A DNA stretch of 64,000 nucleotides. It comes from Leishmania mexicana MHOM/GT/2001/U1103 (taxonomy: Eukaryota; Euglenozoa; Kinetoplastea; Trypanosomatida; Trypanosomatidae). The notes below the pieces were generated by a model. That model saw nothing but the letters and a program-made list of their open reading frames with translations, ran no database searches and was not told the DNA's origin. The stretch spans positions 1,235,791-1,299,790 of the forward strand of contig NC_018312.1 of NCBI RefSeq assembly GCF_000234665.1, read 5' to 3'. This document shows positions 10,682-21,434 of this stretch, one piece after another (positions within the stretch are counted from its first letter, which is position 1; each line of letters opens with the position of its first letter). The translations under genes were made by a program, and so were the position numbers.

Positions 10682-11643
10682 GTGACCGCCTGCTCGAGAG
10701 CACGGGGTGGTTCTGCGCGAGCTCATCGGTGCCTGTTGGCGACTCGGAAGTGAACCAGGGGACATCCCGGAAACTGGAGCGTTCCGGCAACATGGCCATA
10801 GCTATCTACCAGTTGTGCGTGCGTGTGTCTGCCCTTCTGCGTGCATGTGTGGCGCATGGCAACGAATCGCCGCGTAATGGGTTCCGTGCTATCTTCCCTG
10901 TCCGTCTCTTCGGGTTGCGCGTTAGCCGCATCAGACATCCCCGCTCCTCCGCCTTCCCTTCCTCCTTCTTCGTCTGTGGCGTCTCTGCGAGCATGCGCGC
11001 GTACGTGTGCGTGCCTTGTCGTTGTTGGTCGAGTCACTGGCACCGTTATTGATGATGGTGTCGCCGTGTGTCTGCACACCGTTGTGTTGTTGTCTGCGCC
11101 CGTGGTTACACCGATGATGGCGTCTTCGCTCGTGCCCTAATCCACCCGGGCACCCCTTTGCCTTGCCTCTCACGGAGAACCGCGGCGCCCTAGTTCTTCG
11201 CCGGGGGGCGGCGGCGCGGCGTGGCAGTCGGCGAGGGATAACGAACATGTGTGGGCGGCTGCAGTCATTCCCTGAAGAACGAACGGCAATCTCCTCGCTC
11301 CACCTTACGAAGTTGTCCACCACACAGTGCTGCTCTGCCACGCACGAAACCGTGGCAAGTGGCGCTGACTATCCTCCTGCGCTCTCCATCTGTGCCCCAC
11401 TGCGCCACTCATCTCTCTCCCCGCCCACCCACACATACACACATGCGACCCCACTCAACTCGCACACGTCCACGTCTGCCTTCGGATGCGCCTACGGGTG
11501 CGTATCCTCTTGTACTCGATGCACCCCTCTCCTGTGCAATGGATCGTCAAGCAGTCAACACCTTGCAGCGCGGCCCGTATCCCATCACGGACAGAGGCGT
11601 CTCCCTCCTCCGACCCCCCACCCCGCTTTGAGCGTCGCTACTC
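10682..11643. other. intergenic spacer
   Basis: No gene is supported. A pyrimidine tract at about 11600-11629 followed by AG at 11631-11632 is the likely splice acceptor for the small gene at 11644. Confidence 0.5.
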
Positions 11644-11985
11644 ATGAACAGCCTTCTCATGGAGGCGATGGTGAAGCCGCTGCAGCGGTACCCGACCCTC
11701 GGCGCCACCGTCGGCACCGGCGTGCTATGCGCCTTCACGTACTGGTGGTACGCCACCTCCATCCGCAGCACTCTCCTTGCAACGCAGTGCAGTTGCCAGC
11801 AGATGTCCGACAAAGCCTTTCACGAGTGCCGTGAAATGCTCAAGGCAGGCGAGCGCAGCTGGGGAGGCGACATTCGCTCCCGTGATGCGCAGGTGCGGCG
11901 GCTCGAGCTGCAAAACGTAGAGCAGACGCGCAGCGTCGCGCGGCTGGAGTCGGCAATGAAAATGTGCCTCATCCAGAACGTGTAG
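11644..11985 (+). CDS. small single-span membrane protein, 113 aa, unknown function
   Basis: I do not recognise the family. One hydrophobic segment (about residues 19-38, LGATVGTGVLCAFTYWWYAT) follows a short N-terminus with few charges. After it come a cysteine group (CSC at about 49-51, then a Cys at about 62) and a charged, probably helical tail with spaced leucines (LELQNVEQTRSVARLESA). Size and layout would suit a small organelle membrane subunit, but this is inference. The ATG at 11644 is 12 bases after a clear acceptor (AG at 11631-11632), which supports this ORF as a real gene despite its length. Confidence 0.65.
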   Translation: MNSLLMEAMVKPLQRYPTLGATVGTGVLCAFTYWWYATSIRSTLLATQCSCQQMSDKAFHECREMLKAGERSWGGDIRSRDAQVRRLELQNVEQTRSVARLESAMKMCLIQNV

Positions 11986-12916
11986 GCTGAAGACGGCGCC
12001 GCGTCGCCATGTTTGTTACCGTGTATCCGTTGATGTCTCTTGAGAGCAAGCTGGTGGTGGCCGGTAAGTGCTTGAGGGGTGCCCATGCGGTGAGCAGCAC
12101 CGTGTCGCCTTACGTGCGATTGGCGCACCACCGCTCTCCTCCACTAAAGCTCACGCACACGTGCACGGGGTCGTCTTGTTTGGATACGCGATGGAGCTTG
12201 CGCGCGTAGCGCCGGTTGCGCACACTCCATCGCGGGGCTGTTCATGTGTGTCGCTCTCTATCTATATCGGCGCACACATATCTCTATGAGCTAGGAGACA
12301 GCAAAGCGAGCCATGACCTGATGCGGCGTGCGACTTGTTAGGGGTTGAAGGGCAAGCGCGAGTGATGAGGGCGGCCCCCGGATGTCGCCATCCTGTGACA
12401 TCGGTTACGGCGGAACCACGACAGCGAACGGGGCGCTTGGGCCATATGCAGGCCTGTTGCCCATCGTGCTTGTGCCCCACGCTCCCTTGTCCCTTACCTT
12501 GCTCCTAGGGCACGTCCTCGCAGCACGCGCATCCGGGCGTGACCCTCTACACGTGCGCTGCACGGATGTGCCGAAGGCATGTGACACCGTGGCATCTCCT
12601 GATGACGATGGCGATGGTTGCCGTCGTGCTAGGCTCCCTCCCCCTCGTTCCGATCGCTCACTCATTCCGCCACTGCTTCTCTCTCTGTCTCTGTGTCCGT
12701 GTGCGTGCTGCTTTCCCTGATCGCCTCGACGGCGCGGCGCTCGTCAACTCCCCTCGCACAAGATCCGCTGTCTTGTGCGAGGTCTCCTTCGTGGGTACCA
12801 GATATAGAGACGTGCTGCTCACCGCTTCGCAGCCATGCGTCATCGCATCGCTTCCTCGCATCCTTTTGCTTCCTCCTCCTCCTCTCCGTGCGTGCCGAAG
12901 GCCTTGCCATCCCCTA
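11986..12916. other. intergenic spacer
   Basis: No gene is supported. A frame is open from 12539 into the next gene but crosses a strong pyrimidine tract. The part at about 12290-12620 is less pyrimidine-rich than the rest and could hold an old retroposon remnant, but I found no diagnostic core motif. Confidence 0.45.
12862..12900 (+). promoter_or_regulatory. spliced-leader acceptor (polypyrimidine tract plus AG)
   Basis: A C/T-rich tract at about 12862-12889 is followed by AG at 12899-12900, only 16 bases before the ATG at 12917. This decides the start of the next gene and argues against translation from 12539. Confidence 0.65.
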
Positions 12917-14947
12917 ATGCCGCCGCGACGAGGCAAACAGGTCGACCTCGGTGTGTGGGGACCGCCACCGCCGCTCCCAGCATCATCGATAAGAGGGTCG
13001 ATACCAGCGGTTGGCGACGGTGGTGCGGCGTCGGCACCTGGCCCTTCGTCGGCATTCCTGCAGCGCTTTGCAAACCGCACGGCGGTGATCGGCAAGGACG
13101 GTGCCCAGGCACAGCTAGGCGTGGCTGCCGTGTCGGCAAGTGCAGGTGACGCTGAACCCGCAGCGCCTCCCAAGCAAAGGGCTTTAGCACCGCTCCCCGC
13201 GTCGAGGCAGACATGTAATGGAACGCCGGGTACCGCGCCGTCGCTGTCCGCGTCTCCAGCGCCGACAACGACGGCAGCCGTAAAAGATGACGCAAAGCGA
13301 CCGGCGCGGATACGCATCATGGCCCCGACTGAGCGGGCCCGCCTTCACTCGCGGATGCTGCAGCAAGAACAGAGACCCACGTCGTCCCCGAGTGCTGCGC
13401 TACACCGCGGCTCTCGTCCCTCGCCTCCTTCCACCTCAGCAGTGTGTGCGGAGGGGAAGGTCGCGGTGAAGTGCGTTCTTGCCCCGTCCGCTGCTGCCGC
13501 CGCCGCGGTTGCCTCCCGTGGTGCGCGGGTGGACAGCAAGGTGGAGAGGGGCAGCTATCCACTGTTGCCGCTTCGACGTGACGCAAGCCTTCGTCCATGC
13601 CCGTCCACAGCATCGTCTGTGGGCACGCCGATGCGGTCGCCGCCCACGCAGAGCCCCAGCAAGGCGTCTGCGGTCTCGTTGATAGCCCCAACTGTGTCGA
13701 CTAGCTCAGAGAGAGCTGAGCTCTTGTCAGTGCCGCGGCCCAATCACTCCATCGAGCCGCTGGGGAATCGCGAACGACCTGCGCCGACGGCTGCTGCCGC
13801 TGCTGTTGCGTCTTTAGGTCACCCACAGCACTCAGAGCCGATGAAGGCTCCGTCACCGCAGGCAACCAGGCTCCCTTCGGACCGATGCCAGCACTCCCCC
13901 TCGTCCCCCACTGCAACTGCGGCTGCCAGCAGCAACAAGTCGGCAACTTACAAGCCATATTCACTGAGCTCGTACAAGACGCTCATGGCAGATGTGGCGG
14001 CGCGCAAGCTGGGCGGTCTGGGGCCCAGCGACACGGACGAGCAGCGGGCTGCGCGTGAGAAGCGCGAGAGGGCCAAAGCGTACGCCAGGCATGCCATGAA
14101 GGTAGCGCGCGCCGCTCTGGCGGGGATGGGCTCGTGCGCTGACGAGGGCGAGGCCGACCCCGACACCATCAACATCTCCCCTGTCTCTTCCTCCAGACGT
14201 GCTGCCAGAGCGCGAGGCTCCTCATCAGCGTTGTCATCCTCGTCAGACGCAAGCACGGCAGCTACAACTACCACTACCACTTCCACGTCAACGTCGCGCT
14301 CGGCCTCTGCAGAGTCTCCTGAGCATCGCAGGCGGCCGCCGAGAGGTGCAGCTTGGGCAGCTCTGCCGCCACAGGCGACTCCTCCACAGCACACGACGTT
14401 GGAGCCGTCATCGTCGGCCACATCACCGCGACAGCTGTCGGCTGCTGGGGTGAACGGCGGCGCGGGCACCCCGTCCTCCTCCCGGGCTGAGAGCACCAAC
14501 GCCAAAAGCCCGAAAGCGGTGCTACCTCCGCTGTCGGCACCTCCACGCACGTCGTCAGCAGTCGCCGCCTTCGCCGTGGCGGCTGCGCCACGACGGCAGA
14601 TCATGCAAGCGCGACGACGTCGCGAGCGCGCGCTGACCTACGCGCGGGAGGTATCGCAGAAGCGCCAACGGCCAACGCCCCCGGAGTTTGAGGGTGACAA
14701 CACGACTTGCGCGGCGTCTGGCGAGACGAAATCGCGGACCAGGCCAGTCGCAAAGAGCAGCGAGATGGATGAGGATGACATGAGGCTGGGCGGGGCCGCC
14801 TTCATCTCCTCTCCCGGTGCATTTCGAGGAGTCGATGTGCCCGATCCGGATCGAGCCCAACGCCTGCAGCGCCTGCTAGACCTGGAGGCTCTGCATGCCA
14901 CGAAGAGGGAGGCCGTGGAGGTGATTCGCCGACACCTGCGTGCGTGA
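12917..14947 (+). CDS. low-complexity protein with ciliary-type KPY..LGGLGP motif, 676 aa
   Basis: Most of the protein is Ser/Ala/Pro/Thr-rich and poorly conserved in appearance. A well-formed block begins at K346 (KPYSLSSYKTL) and continues through KLGGLGPSDTDEQR and a basic helix with RERAKAYARHAMK to about residue 405. A second basic motif (RRRRERALTYAREVSQKRQR) lies around nucleotides 14610-14670. The pairing of a KPYTLxxYK...LGGLGP block with RExAxxYA-type repeats resembles motifs I recall from conserved ciliary proteins of animals and protists, so a flagellar or axonemal role is possible. I cannot name the family with certainty. The C-terminal 35 residues (RLQRLLDLEALHATKREAVE) form a probable helix. 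No membrane segment is seen. The start is fixed by the acceptor at 12899-12900. Confidence 0.75.
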   Translation: MPPRRGKQVDLGVWGPPPPLPASSIRGSIPAVGDGGAASAPGPSSAFLQRFANRTAVIGKDGAQAQLGVAAVSASAGDAEPAAPPKQRALAPLPASRQTCNGTPGTAPSLSASPAPTTTAAVKDDAKRPARIRIMAPTERARLHSRMLQQEQRPTSSPSAALHRGSRPSPPSTSAVCAEGKVAVKCVLAPSAAAAAAVASRGARVDSKVERGSYPLLPLRRDASLRPCPSTASSVGTPMRSPPTQSPSKASAVSLIAPTVSTSSERAELLSVPRPNHSIEPLGNRERPAPTAAAAAVASLGHPQHSEPMKAPSPQATRLPSDRCQHSPSSPTATAAASSNKSATYKPYSLSSYKTLMADVAARKLGGLGPSDTDEQRAAREKRERAKAYARHAMKVARAALAGMGSCADEGEADPDTINISPVSSSRRAARARGSSSALSSSSDASTAATTTTTTSTSTSRSASAESPEHRRRPPRGAAWAALPPQATPPQHTTLEPSSSATSPRQLSAAGVNGGAGTPSSSRAESTNAKSPKAVLPPLSAPPRTSSAVAAFAVAAAPRRQIMQARRRRERALTYAREVSQKRQRPTPPEFEGDNTTCAASGETKSRTRPVAKSSEMDEDDMRLGGAAFISSPGAFRGVDVPDPDRAQRLQRLLDLEALHATKREAVEVIRRHLRA

Positions 14948-16354
14948 GAGACGAGGGGACGCCGATGACGGGGCAGCGCGCTCTGACGTGTCTGGGGCGT
15001 CCGTGGTGTTCTCTGACGATCCCGCAAGCACGCCTCTGGTCCACTTTTCTCGCCTTGTGGCCGCCGCCGCCGCTTCCTCAAGCGCGCCTCGGAAGCATTC
15101 CGGCTTGGCGGCACTGCTGAAGAGGAACCATGGAGTCGTGTGTTGCCGGAGGTCGTGGCAGTGTGACGGTGGTGAAGGGGGCCGCCCAGTGGAGGCGCTA
15201 CGAGCCCCCCCCCCCTACACACACACACCACACCCCGAGTTTTCAAGTGCTGACGACGTATCAGAGGAACCGAAGGTGGAGGAAAAAAAGGCAAAGCGTT
15301 ACTGACGGTCAGCTACGCGTAGAGCGACGACTAGAAGGCGCAGATGCCAGCGGACTAGCTCTGTCGAGAGTTCCTGCGGCACCAACGCCGCCGTCAAACC
15401 GTGGCAAACTCCTCATGCTTCGACAAGGATGCCGCGTTAAGGATGCAGCAGCGGAAAACTCAGTGCTCGAGGGGGTGCGTCTGCTTCCCGTTGACTCTTC
15501 CTCTCCCCCCTCTTCTTCATCCTCGTCCACAACACGGACGTGGACGACGATCGCCACGCCTCTGCACGGTGGGTACGCACCGGCACACAATGCACCGTGT
15601 CCCACACCCTCCATGCTTGCGTGTTACTCTTCATCTCTTTTTCCTTTGCAGACATCTTTGTTTTCTTTTCCGACAGCGTGCTGCACCACACGCTGCACAG
15701 CTTCGTTGATATCCGCCGCGCTGTAGTATCCGCTTCTCCTTTCGGGGCAACGCGAGTGTACGGCGCACAAGCCAGCAGAGAGCACCGCCACCACCCAAGC
15801 ATCCACGCTGACGCAGCGAACCTACAAGGTCGAGCCCAGTTGCTTGCTTTTGCAGGGGCTGGGCTGGAGAGCGGAGGAGAGGGCCACCGCATCCGTCGGA
15901 CGTCTCTCTCACGCTTCTCTCCTCTTTGTCAAAAAAATCTTTCTGTGCATTGCTTCGTGACGACAGCCGCGTCGCGCACCTGTACACGTGCGTGGCTGTT
16001 CGTCGGGCCATCCGCACGCCAGAAAACTTCCCCCTCTCCTCCCTCCCTCCCTTACTTTCTTGGTCTGCTCGGGTGCGCGCGTGTCTTATCTGCCGCTTTC
16101 GCCAAAGCGAAACAAACATAGGCGATCCTCTGCAGCGCCGCTTCACGAGTGTGCCGCTGTTGTTTGGGAGGCCCCCCTCTCCGTTCTGCGCTCACACACC
16201 CTCTCTGTCTGTCCCCACCACCACCACCACCACCCACCCACCCACCCCCTCACCCGACATCATCATCCCTGCCCTTTGCCGAGTTTGCGGAAGTGCTCCC
16301 TCCCCCTCCCCCGCCTGCGCTACTCTCCTACCTCCCAGCGACGACGGCGTGTTC
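14948..16354. other. 1.4-kb intergenic spacer
   Basis: No gene is supported. It holds short CA and CCA runs (near 15220 and 16220-16250). A tract at about 16301-16336 with AG at 16337-16338 is the likely acceptor for the gene at 16355. Confidence 0.5.
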
Positions 16355-18856
16355 ATGTCAGCCCCATCCCAGGCCCCAGACGAGCGCCATCATGGTAGCC
16401 GTGACAGCATGAAGGCAGCTGCCATGCGAGATGCGCTCTGCAGCCGTATTCGCACCCTTGGCGCGTCCATCCTCGCCATCACGCAGTCCGCCATGAAGGA
16501 GGTCGCAGAGCTGGAGGCCGAGTACGCTGAGCAGCAGCGGCGCCTCGCCAAGCGACAGTCGCAGTGCCCATCGAGCCCGTGCCCTGGCAAAGCAGCGGCG
16601 AAGTCGTCGCCACCGCAAAGTCGCGTGCGGCACACCTCTGACCATGTGCCCAGGAGCGGCGCTCCCACGGCTGCCGCAGAGAAAGACGAGAAGCGCGCAG
16701 AGAGCAGCACTAAGGGGGATAAAAGCGGGTATGCTCGTTCGTATCTGTGGCAGACCGATGCTGCTGTCATGGAACTCTGCGCCGCGGCGGAGGCAAATTT
16801 CCAGCGCGTCCTCGCCAACCGGGTCTCGCAGAGCCAACGGTCTCTACGGCCTGCCTTTACTGGCGAGACCGCGGGCGACGCTCGTGCTGTCTGGGGCGAC
16901 GACGACTGTGATAAAGGCGGTCAGCCCCGCGTGCCGCGCCACTGGCGCCGCGGTGCCCCGCTGTACGACCTTAGCAACGCCGCCATCACCTCTCAGCACG
17001 GCCGCTGCGTGAACGGGGCGGAAGTCACGAAAGACGTGCACGACAATGGCGTGCAGCCGTCCAGCACCTCCTCTGGCGCTATCCAAGGAGACAATGGTGG
17101 CCTCCTATCGCCGGTGATAACGGCCGGTGGGGCGATACCGCTGTCGGCACGAGCGCCTGCGACCGCGTCACAGCTGTCGCAGCAGGCTGAGCAGGAGGCC
17201 CTCACCGCACTCCACATTGTGCCAGACCAAGCCATAGACAGCATTACCGCTGAGGCATCGATCAAGGCAAAGGTGCGTGCGGAGGCAGGCAGGTGTACTT
17301 CGCAGCAGCGTCCGGCGTGGTCGTTGTCTGGCTTGGCCCCAGAGCACAGCTACTACAATGTCGTCTACATACACGAGTTAGCACATCCGCGCAGGTTGTC
17401 CGGCAACGGCGGCAGTGGTGATGATGCGGACCTGGCGTCGGTGCGCGGGCAGAACAACGATCGCGCTTGCGCGCCTCAGCCCCGGCTGACTTCACGAGTG
17501 TTGCATCGCGGTGCTACCACCTCCAGAACAGCCCCCAACAAGGCAGGCGAGGCACCGCTCAGGATCACCTCTTATGTGCAGGCAATGTACGCCGTGGACA
17601 GGACTGATGCGGCGGTGCGCAAGCCGCCTGCTAACCCAGACACGAAAGCGGCACCTCTCACAACCCCCGCTCCTGCGCGGATGAACGGCGATACGACGCT
17701 GGTGCAGCTCAAGCTCTGCGTTCCCGCACAGCGCTCGGGCTGCAACGGCAGCTCGCGGATCGAGGCGTCACCGCTTACGGCGACGGATACAAAGCCCACT
17801 GGCGTGAAGTTCTCTTCTTCCTCCACTGTGGACCGCGTGTCCGACTCTGGAGCAGACAGGGCAGTGGCCTCGGCTCCGTCGGCTGCCGTTCCCAGCACTG
17901 TGGCGAAGGCGCAGATCGTAGCGCGCATCGAATCGATCGAGGACTGGCAACGGGATCGCCACGCCGACGTCGAGGAACGCATTCGCCGTCGGCGCCGATC
18001 CTCTGTCGTGCCTGCCGGGTGGCAGGGCGAGTACTACTACTACGCGAACCCTGGAGGTGCCGCGACAAGGACAGATGAAGCCGGCATGCCGACGTCCTTC
18101 CCGGTATCCTCGCCAACGCACACCGGCCCACGAACTCCCGTGCGGGGTGCATCGCAGCCCCCGACTATCGTCGCCGCTGCGTCGAACATCGGCGCGGCGG
18201 CCACGGCGGGCTTCAGCGGAGCAGCCGATATGGCGGCGACAATGGAGGGGAACGACGCGCACCGCGGCACCCCCCATCAGCAGCCGAGGCAAGGGCACCC
18301 GAGCTCATGGCCTCTGTCACGGTCTTGCGCCGTGGCAAGTCCTTCCTTGAGAGGCAAGACGACCACTTGCACGGTGTTGCTAAGGACGCGCCCACAGCTT
18401 TCCAAGTCGCTCGGCTCATCGAGCAAGGCCAAGTCTGGTGCGGTGGCGGATATCTCTCGGAAGTCGAACAGCAGTCGGGCGCAGGTGCGCCAACCAGCTC
18501 AATTGTTGCCTAGAACCACTGCTCGGGGTACGGTGATGGCGACACCGACCTCGGCGGTCGCCGCTGCAGCGGCGTCGACTCCCTCTTCCAAAGGCGCGCT
18601 TTGCCCGGCGCTGGAGGTGGTGGTCGCGAACACGTACAACTCGATTGAGTGGGCCTTCGGCGGCGCAGCCCGACGCGCGTCCACGATGGCACCAGACTTG
18701 GCGCACGGTGAATCGCCGCTTTCGTCGGCGTCATTGTTGTGGGCCGCACACCAGAAGCGCGAGCAGGATGATGAAGAGCAGCGTCGCTGGAATGCTCGCA
18801 CGCGCCAGCCGCACGGCCTGGACATTCACGCTCCGATCGATCTTCGAATCTCGTAG
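16355..18856 (+). CDS. hypothetical protein with N-terminal coiled coil, 833 aa
   Basis: I do not recognise this protein. Residues of about 20-65 form a likely helix or coiled coil (MKEVAELEAEYAEQQRRLAK). Other structured-looking blocks are SYLWQTDAAVMELCAAAEANF near nucleotide 16750, YYNVVYIHELAHPRRL near 17350, and VARIESIEDWQRDRHADVEE near 17920 followed by a run of Arg and then YYYYANPGG. The rest is Ala/Ser/Thr-rich. The frame is open from about 15926, but the ATG at 16355 is the first one after the acceptor at 16337-16338 and is preferred. No signal peptide or membrane span is visible. Codon use matches the neighbouring genes. Confidence 0.7.
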   Translation: MSAPSQAPDERHHGSRDSMKAAAMRDALCSRIRTLGASILAITQSAMKEVAELEAEYAEQQRRLAKRQSQCPSSPCPGKAAAKSSPPQSRVRHTSDHVPRSGAPTAAAEKDEKRAESSTKGDKSGYARSYLWQTDAAVMELCAAAEANFQRVLANRVSQSQRSLRPAFTGETAGDARAVWGDDDCDKGGQPRVPRHWRRGAPLYDLSNAAITSQHGRCVNGAEVTKDVHDNGVQPSSTSSGAIQGDNGGLLSPVITAGGAIPLSARAPATASQLSQQAEQEALTALHIVPDQAIDSITAEASIKAKVRAEAGRCTSQQRPAWSLSGLAPEHSYYNVVYIHELAHPRRLSGNGGSGDDADLASVRGQNNDRACAPQPRLTSRVLHRGATTSRTAPNKAGEAPLRITSYVQAMYAVDRTDAAVRKPPANPDTKAAPLTTPAPARMNGDTTLVQLKLCVPAQRSGCNGSSRIEASPLTATDTKPTGVKFSSSSTVDRVSDSGADRAVASAPSAAVPSTVAKAQIVARIESIEDWQRDRHADVEERIRRRRRSSVVPAGWQGEYYYYANPGGAATRTDEAGMPTSFPVSSPTHTGPRTPVRGASQPPTIVAAASNIGAAATAGFSGAADMAATMEGNDAHRGTPHQQPRQGHPSSWPLSRSCAVASPSLRGKTTTCTVLLRTRPQLSKSLGSSSKAKSGAVADISRKSNSSRAQVRQPAQLLPRTTARGTVMATPTSAVAAAAASTPSSKGALCPALEVVVANTYNSIEWAFGGAARRASTMAPDLAHGESPLSSASLLWAAHQKREQDDEEQRRWNARTRQPHGLDIHAPIDLRIS

Positions 18857-21434
18857 CGCCCTCGCAAGGTTCGTATGGCGGGGAGGCGGTAGGAGAGGGA
18901 TATGGACCGCGCGAGGCGGTGTGTGTGTGTGTGAAAACCGCCGTGCCGCTATTTTTTCTTTTGTGTGTGTGTGTGCTTTCGTGCTGGAGGACTGGCCTCT
19001 CGCTGTCGATGTATTTCGCGGACTCGTTCTCGCTGCTGCTGCTGCTGTGGTGGTTTGCTGTTTAGCTTGAGGGTGTGGTGGTGGTCGTGGTCATCGTCGT
19101 CTGGGTGCCGTCTACGCGCTGAGGTTGCCATGCCAGAGCCTGGTCTAGGCCGGTTGTGGAGCACCACCGTGCATTCGAATCTTATACGGCTGATGTTGTC
19201 TTGGCGCACGTACTAGTCGAGCGACTGGCGCCATCGCTTGGCGATGTGAAGGTAGTGCTGCTGGTGGTGGTGGAGTCTGCGGAGGAGCCACATGTCACGA
19301 TGCGCGGGCATTGAAGCACGTATCTGGTGTGTGGACACACATGCTCATAGGCGCGTGCCTTCCTTTGCCGCTTCTCTTGCTCGCCTCCTCGTGGACTGAC
19401 CCGGAGCATAGGCGCGCGTGTGTGTGTATTTCTGTGCACTCGGCAAGAGAGTAAGGCCGATGGTGTGGGCGCCGCCGACTTCATCAAGCACCGCTCATCC
19501 TGGACAGGGGGGAGAGAGAGGGACACCAAAGCGTCCACCCACGTGCATGGGGTGCGGCCGTGACGCTGTGAACATGCCCCTGTGCACACGGCCTCATTGC
19601 TTTCATGCCGGAGGTGCTCTCCCCACGCTCCCCCCCTCCCCGCCACCCCTTCCTCAACGCTTAATCACCCCCCCCCCTCCATCCCACCACTCCATCCACA
19701 CATGACGCGGCTTTTTGCATGTTCTTTAGTTGTCTTCTTTCGGCTGCGGCGTTGTTTGTCCTTTCCGGCATCGAATACGTGCGGTGTGGTGCGTGTGTGT
19801 GCATGTGTCTTTCTCATCTCCCTCTCTGTCGTGGTGGCGGTGGCTGTCCGTGTCGTTGCTGCCTCCGCCACCGCCTTCATCATGGTGCTCCTTCTCTTGC
19901 GTTTCTCTTCGTTCATTACCGTCGTCCTCACCGATTTTCCCTCGCACTCCCTCTTTTGGTTCCCTCGACACCCCTCTGTTGTGTGCGTGCGTGTGCGTGG
20001 CACCTTCGCGTTGTGCAAAGGCCGTGGCCGTCACGCGCTCTTCGTCGCCCCGCTCTCCCGCTCTCAGCATGCATTTTCTGTAACTCTCTCTCTCTCTCTC
20101 TGTATGTGTGTATGTGTCTCTCCCTTGCTCCTATGCTTCATGTCTCTTGTTTCTGGACTTCCTGTCTGTCGCGGTGCACATGGCGGTCCTCAGAGGAGGG
20201 GGAAGGGGGATGCTCGCCCCCCCACACGATTCGCGTTGGTGCCATATTTACATCGTTCGTATTTTGAGTCCACTCGCTCGCTTCCCTCATCTCTTCTCCT
20301 GTGGTTCTTCCCTTCGCCATCTCTTTCTTTTGTTTCCAGCGCCCGATCAGCGTGCTGTGTGTGTCCGTGTGCCGGCTAAGGTACCGAGAGGGGCCATACG
20401 TAGGCCCTACAGCAGACGGTGGCAGATGAGCGCATGTGGCGGTGTTGGGGAAAGAAGGGAGGGAGGTGTGGAGGGCGGGTGATGGTGGCCGCTGTGACGA
20501 GCCTTCCGCGACGCCTTCTTCTTGCCACCGCTCTCCTTGTGAGGCCCGACAGCACCCGCCTCCTTGTCTACGTTGCTCGCCTACTCAGAGGAGGATCGAA
20601 ACACTTGTAACGAGGGACCCAGCGGGCAATCAATGAAGCACAAGAACAGGCGCACATCCACAGAGAGAGACGTGGGAGCCGTAGACCCGCAACGCACGTC
20701 TGCGGCGTTCCCGTCTTCCCTCCCCCCTTCTCACACGGACGACGATGCCGCACACTGTTGGGGTCTCCACGAGGTGTGTTGGGGCTGTGCTGTGTGGCGC
20801 TGTGCCAACCCGTCTGCCTTTCCTCTTCTACACCTCTCGCTCCACGTAGAGCGGGTGAGCACACCACCGCCATGCGTACTGGAGTGTGTACGTTGTAGCT
20901 GTGCGCAGTGAAACCCGCTTAACTGCCCTGTTTCGATGCGCGCACGCACGTCCGCTTCTCCTTCAATGCTGTTGTGCTGTCTCTCTCCTTCTCCATCGCC
21001 TGCTCTCTGCTCTCATGCCCTAACCCGCCCCACCGCCCCCCCCCCCACGCATACCCAGGGCCGCCCCGTTCGCCTTCCTGCGCCAATCACCGCCCCACGA
21101 TAACACGTGTGCGCTGCACTGAGGCACTGTACGAGGGGCAGGGGGCACGCAGTACACGCCTCCTGTCTGTCAACCGTGTGGCTGCCGGTGTCCTTCGTTC
21201 TGAAACCCGGCAGATCGGCTCCGCTCCACGGCTGCCGTCGCCGCTCCTTCCTGTGCGTGTGCGTCTGTTGTTGCTTGTGTTTCGGTGAAGGAGTTGTGTG
21301 GCCGCCAGCGTCCCTGTGAGCAGGAGGGACCCCTCCCCCTCCCTCAGCGAGCCACCAAGTCGCCTCAAACGACTGCCCCATACTGCACTGTCCGTCACAG
21401 CAGCGCTTGTGTCGTGTCGTGTCCCGTCTGTCTC
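18857..21434. other. 2.6-kb gene-free spacer
   Basis: This is the longest stretch without a supported gene outside the disrupted 48-53 kb region. It is dominated by TG, CT and GGT/GTC repeats (for example CT at 20084-20102) and pyrimidine tracts. A 265-codon open frame at 19582-20379 exists, but its translation is just the pyrimidine tracts read as Ser, Leu, Val and Phe. AG at 21399-21400 is a plausible acceptor for the next gene. Confidence 0.5.
20084..20102. repeat. CT dinucleotide repeat
   Basis: A perfect CT run in the spacer between the gene at 16355 and uL2m, followed by TG-rich sequence. It is typical of trypanosomatid spacers and may serve as a splicing tract. Confidence 0.7.

Noticed and set aside
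12290..12620. Possible second retroposon remnant
   Set aside because: Base composition differs from the surrounding spacer, but the GGAGGAAGGCTAAGCAG core seen at 25.2 kb is absent.
19582..20379. 265-codon ORF in the long spacer, with several apparent hydrophobic stretches
   Set aside because: The residues arise from pyrimidine and TG tracts; there is no good codon bias and no acceptor-linked ATG.
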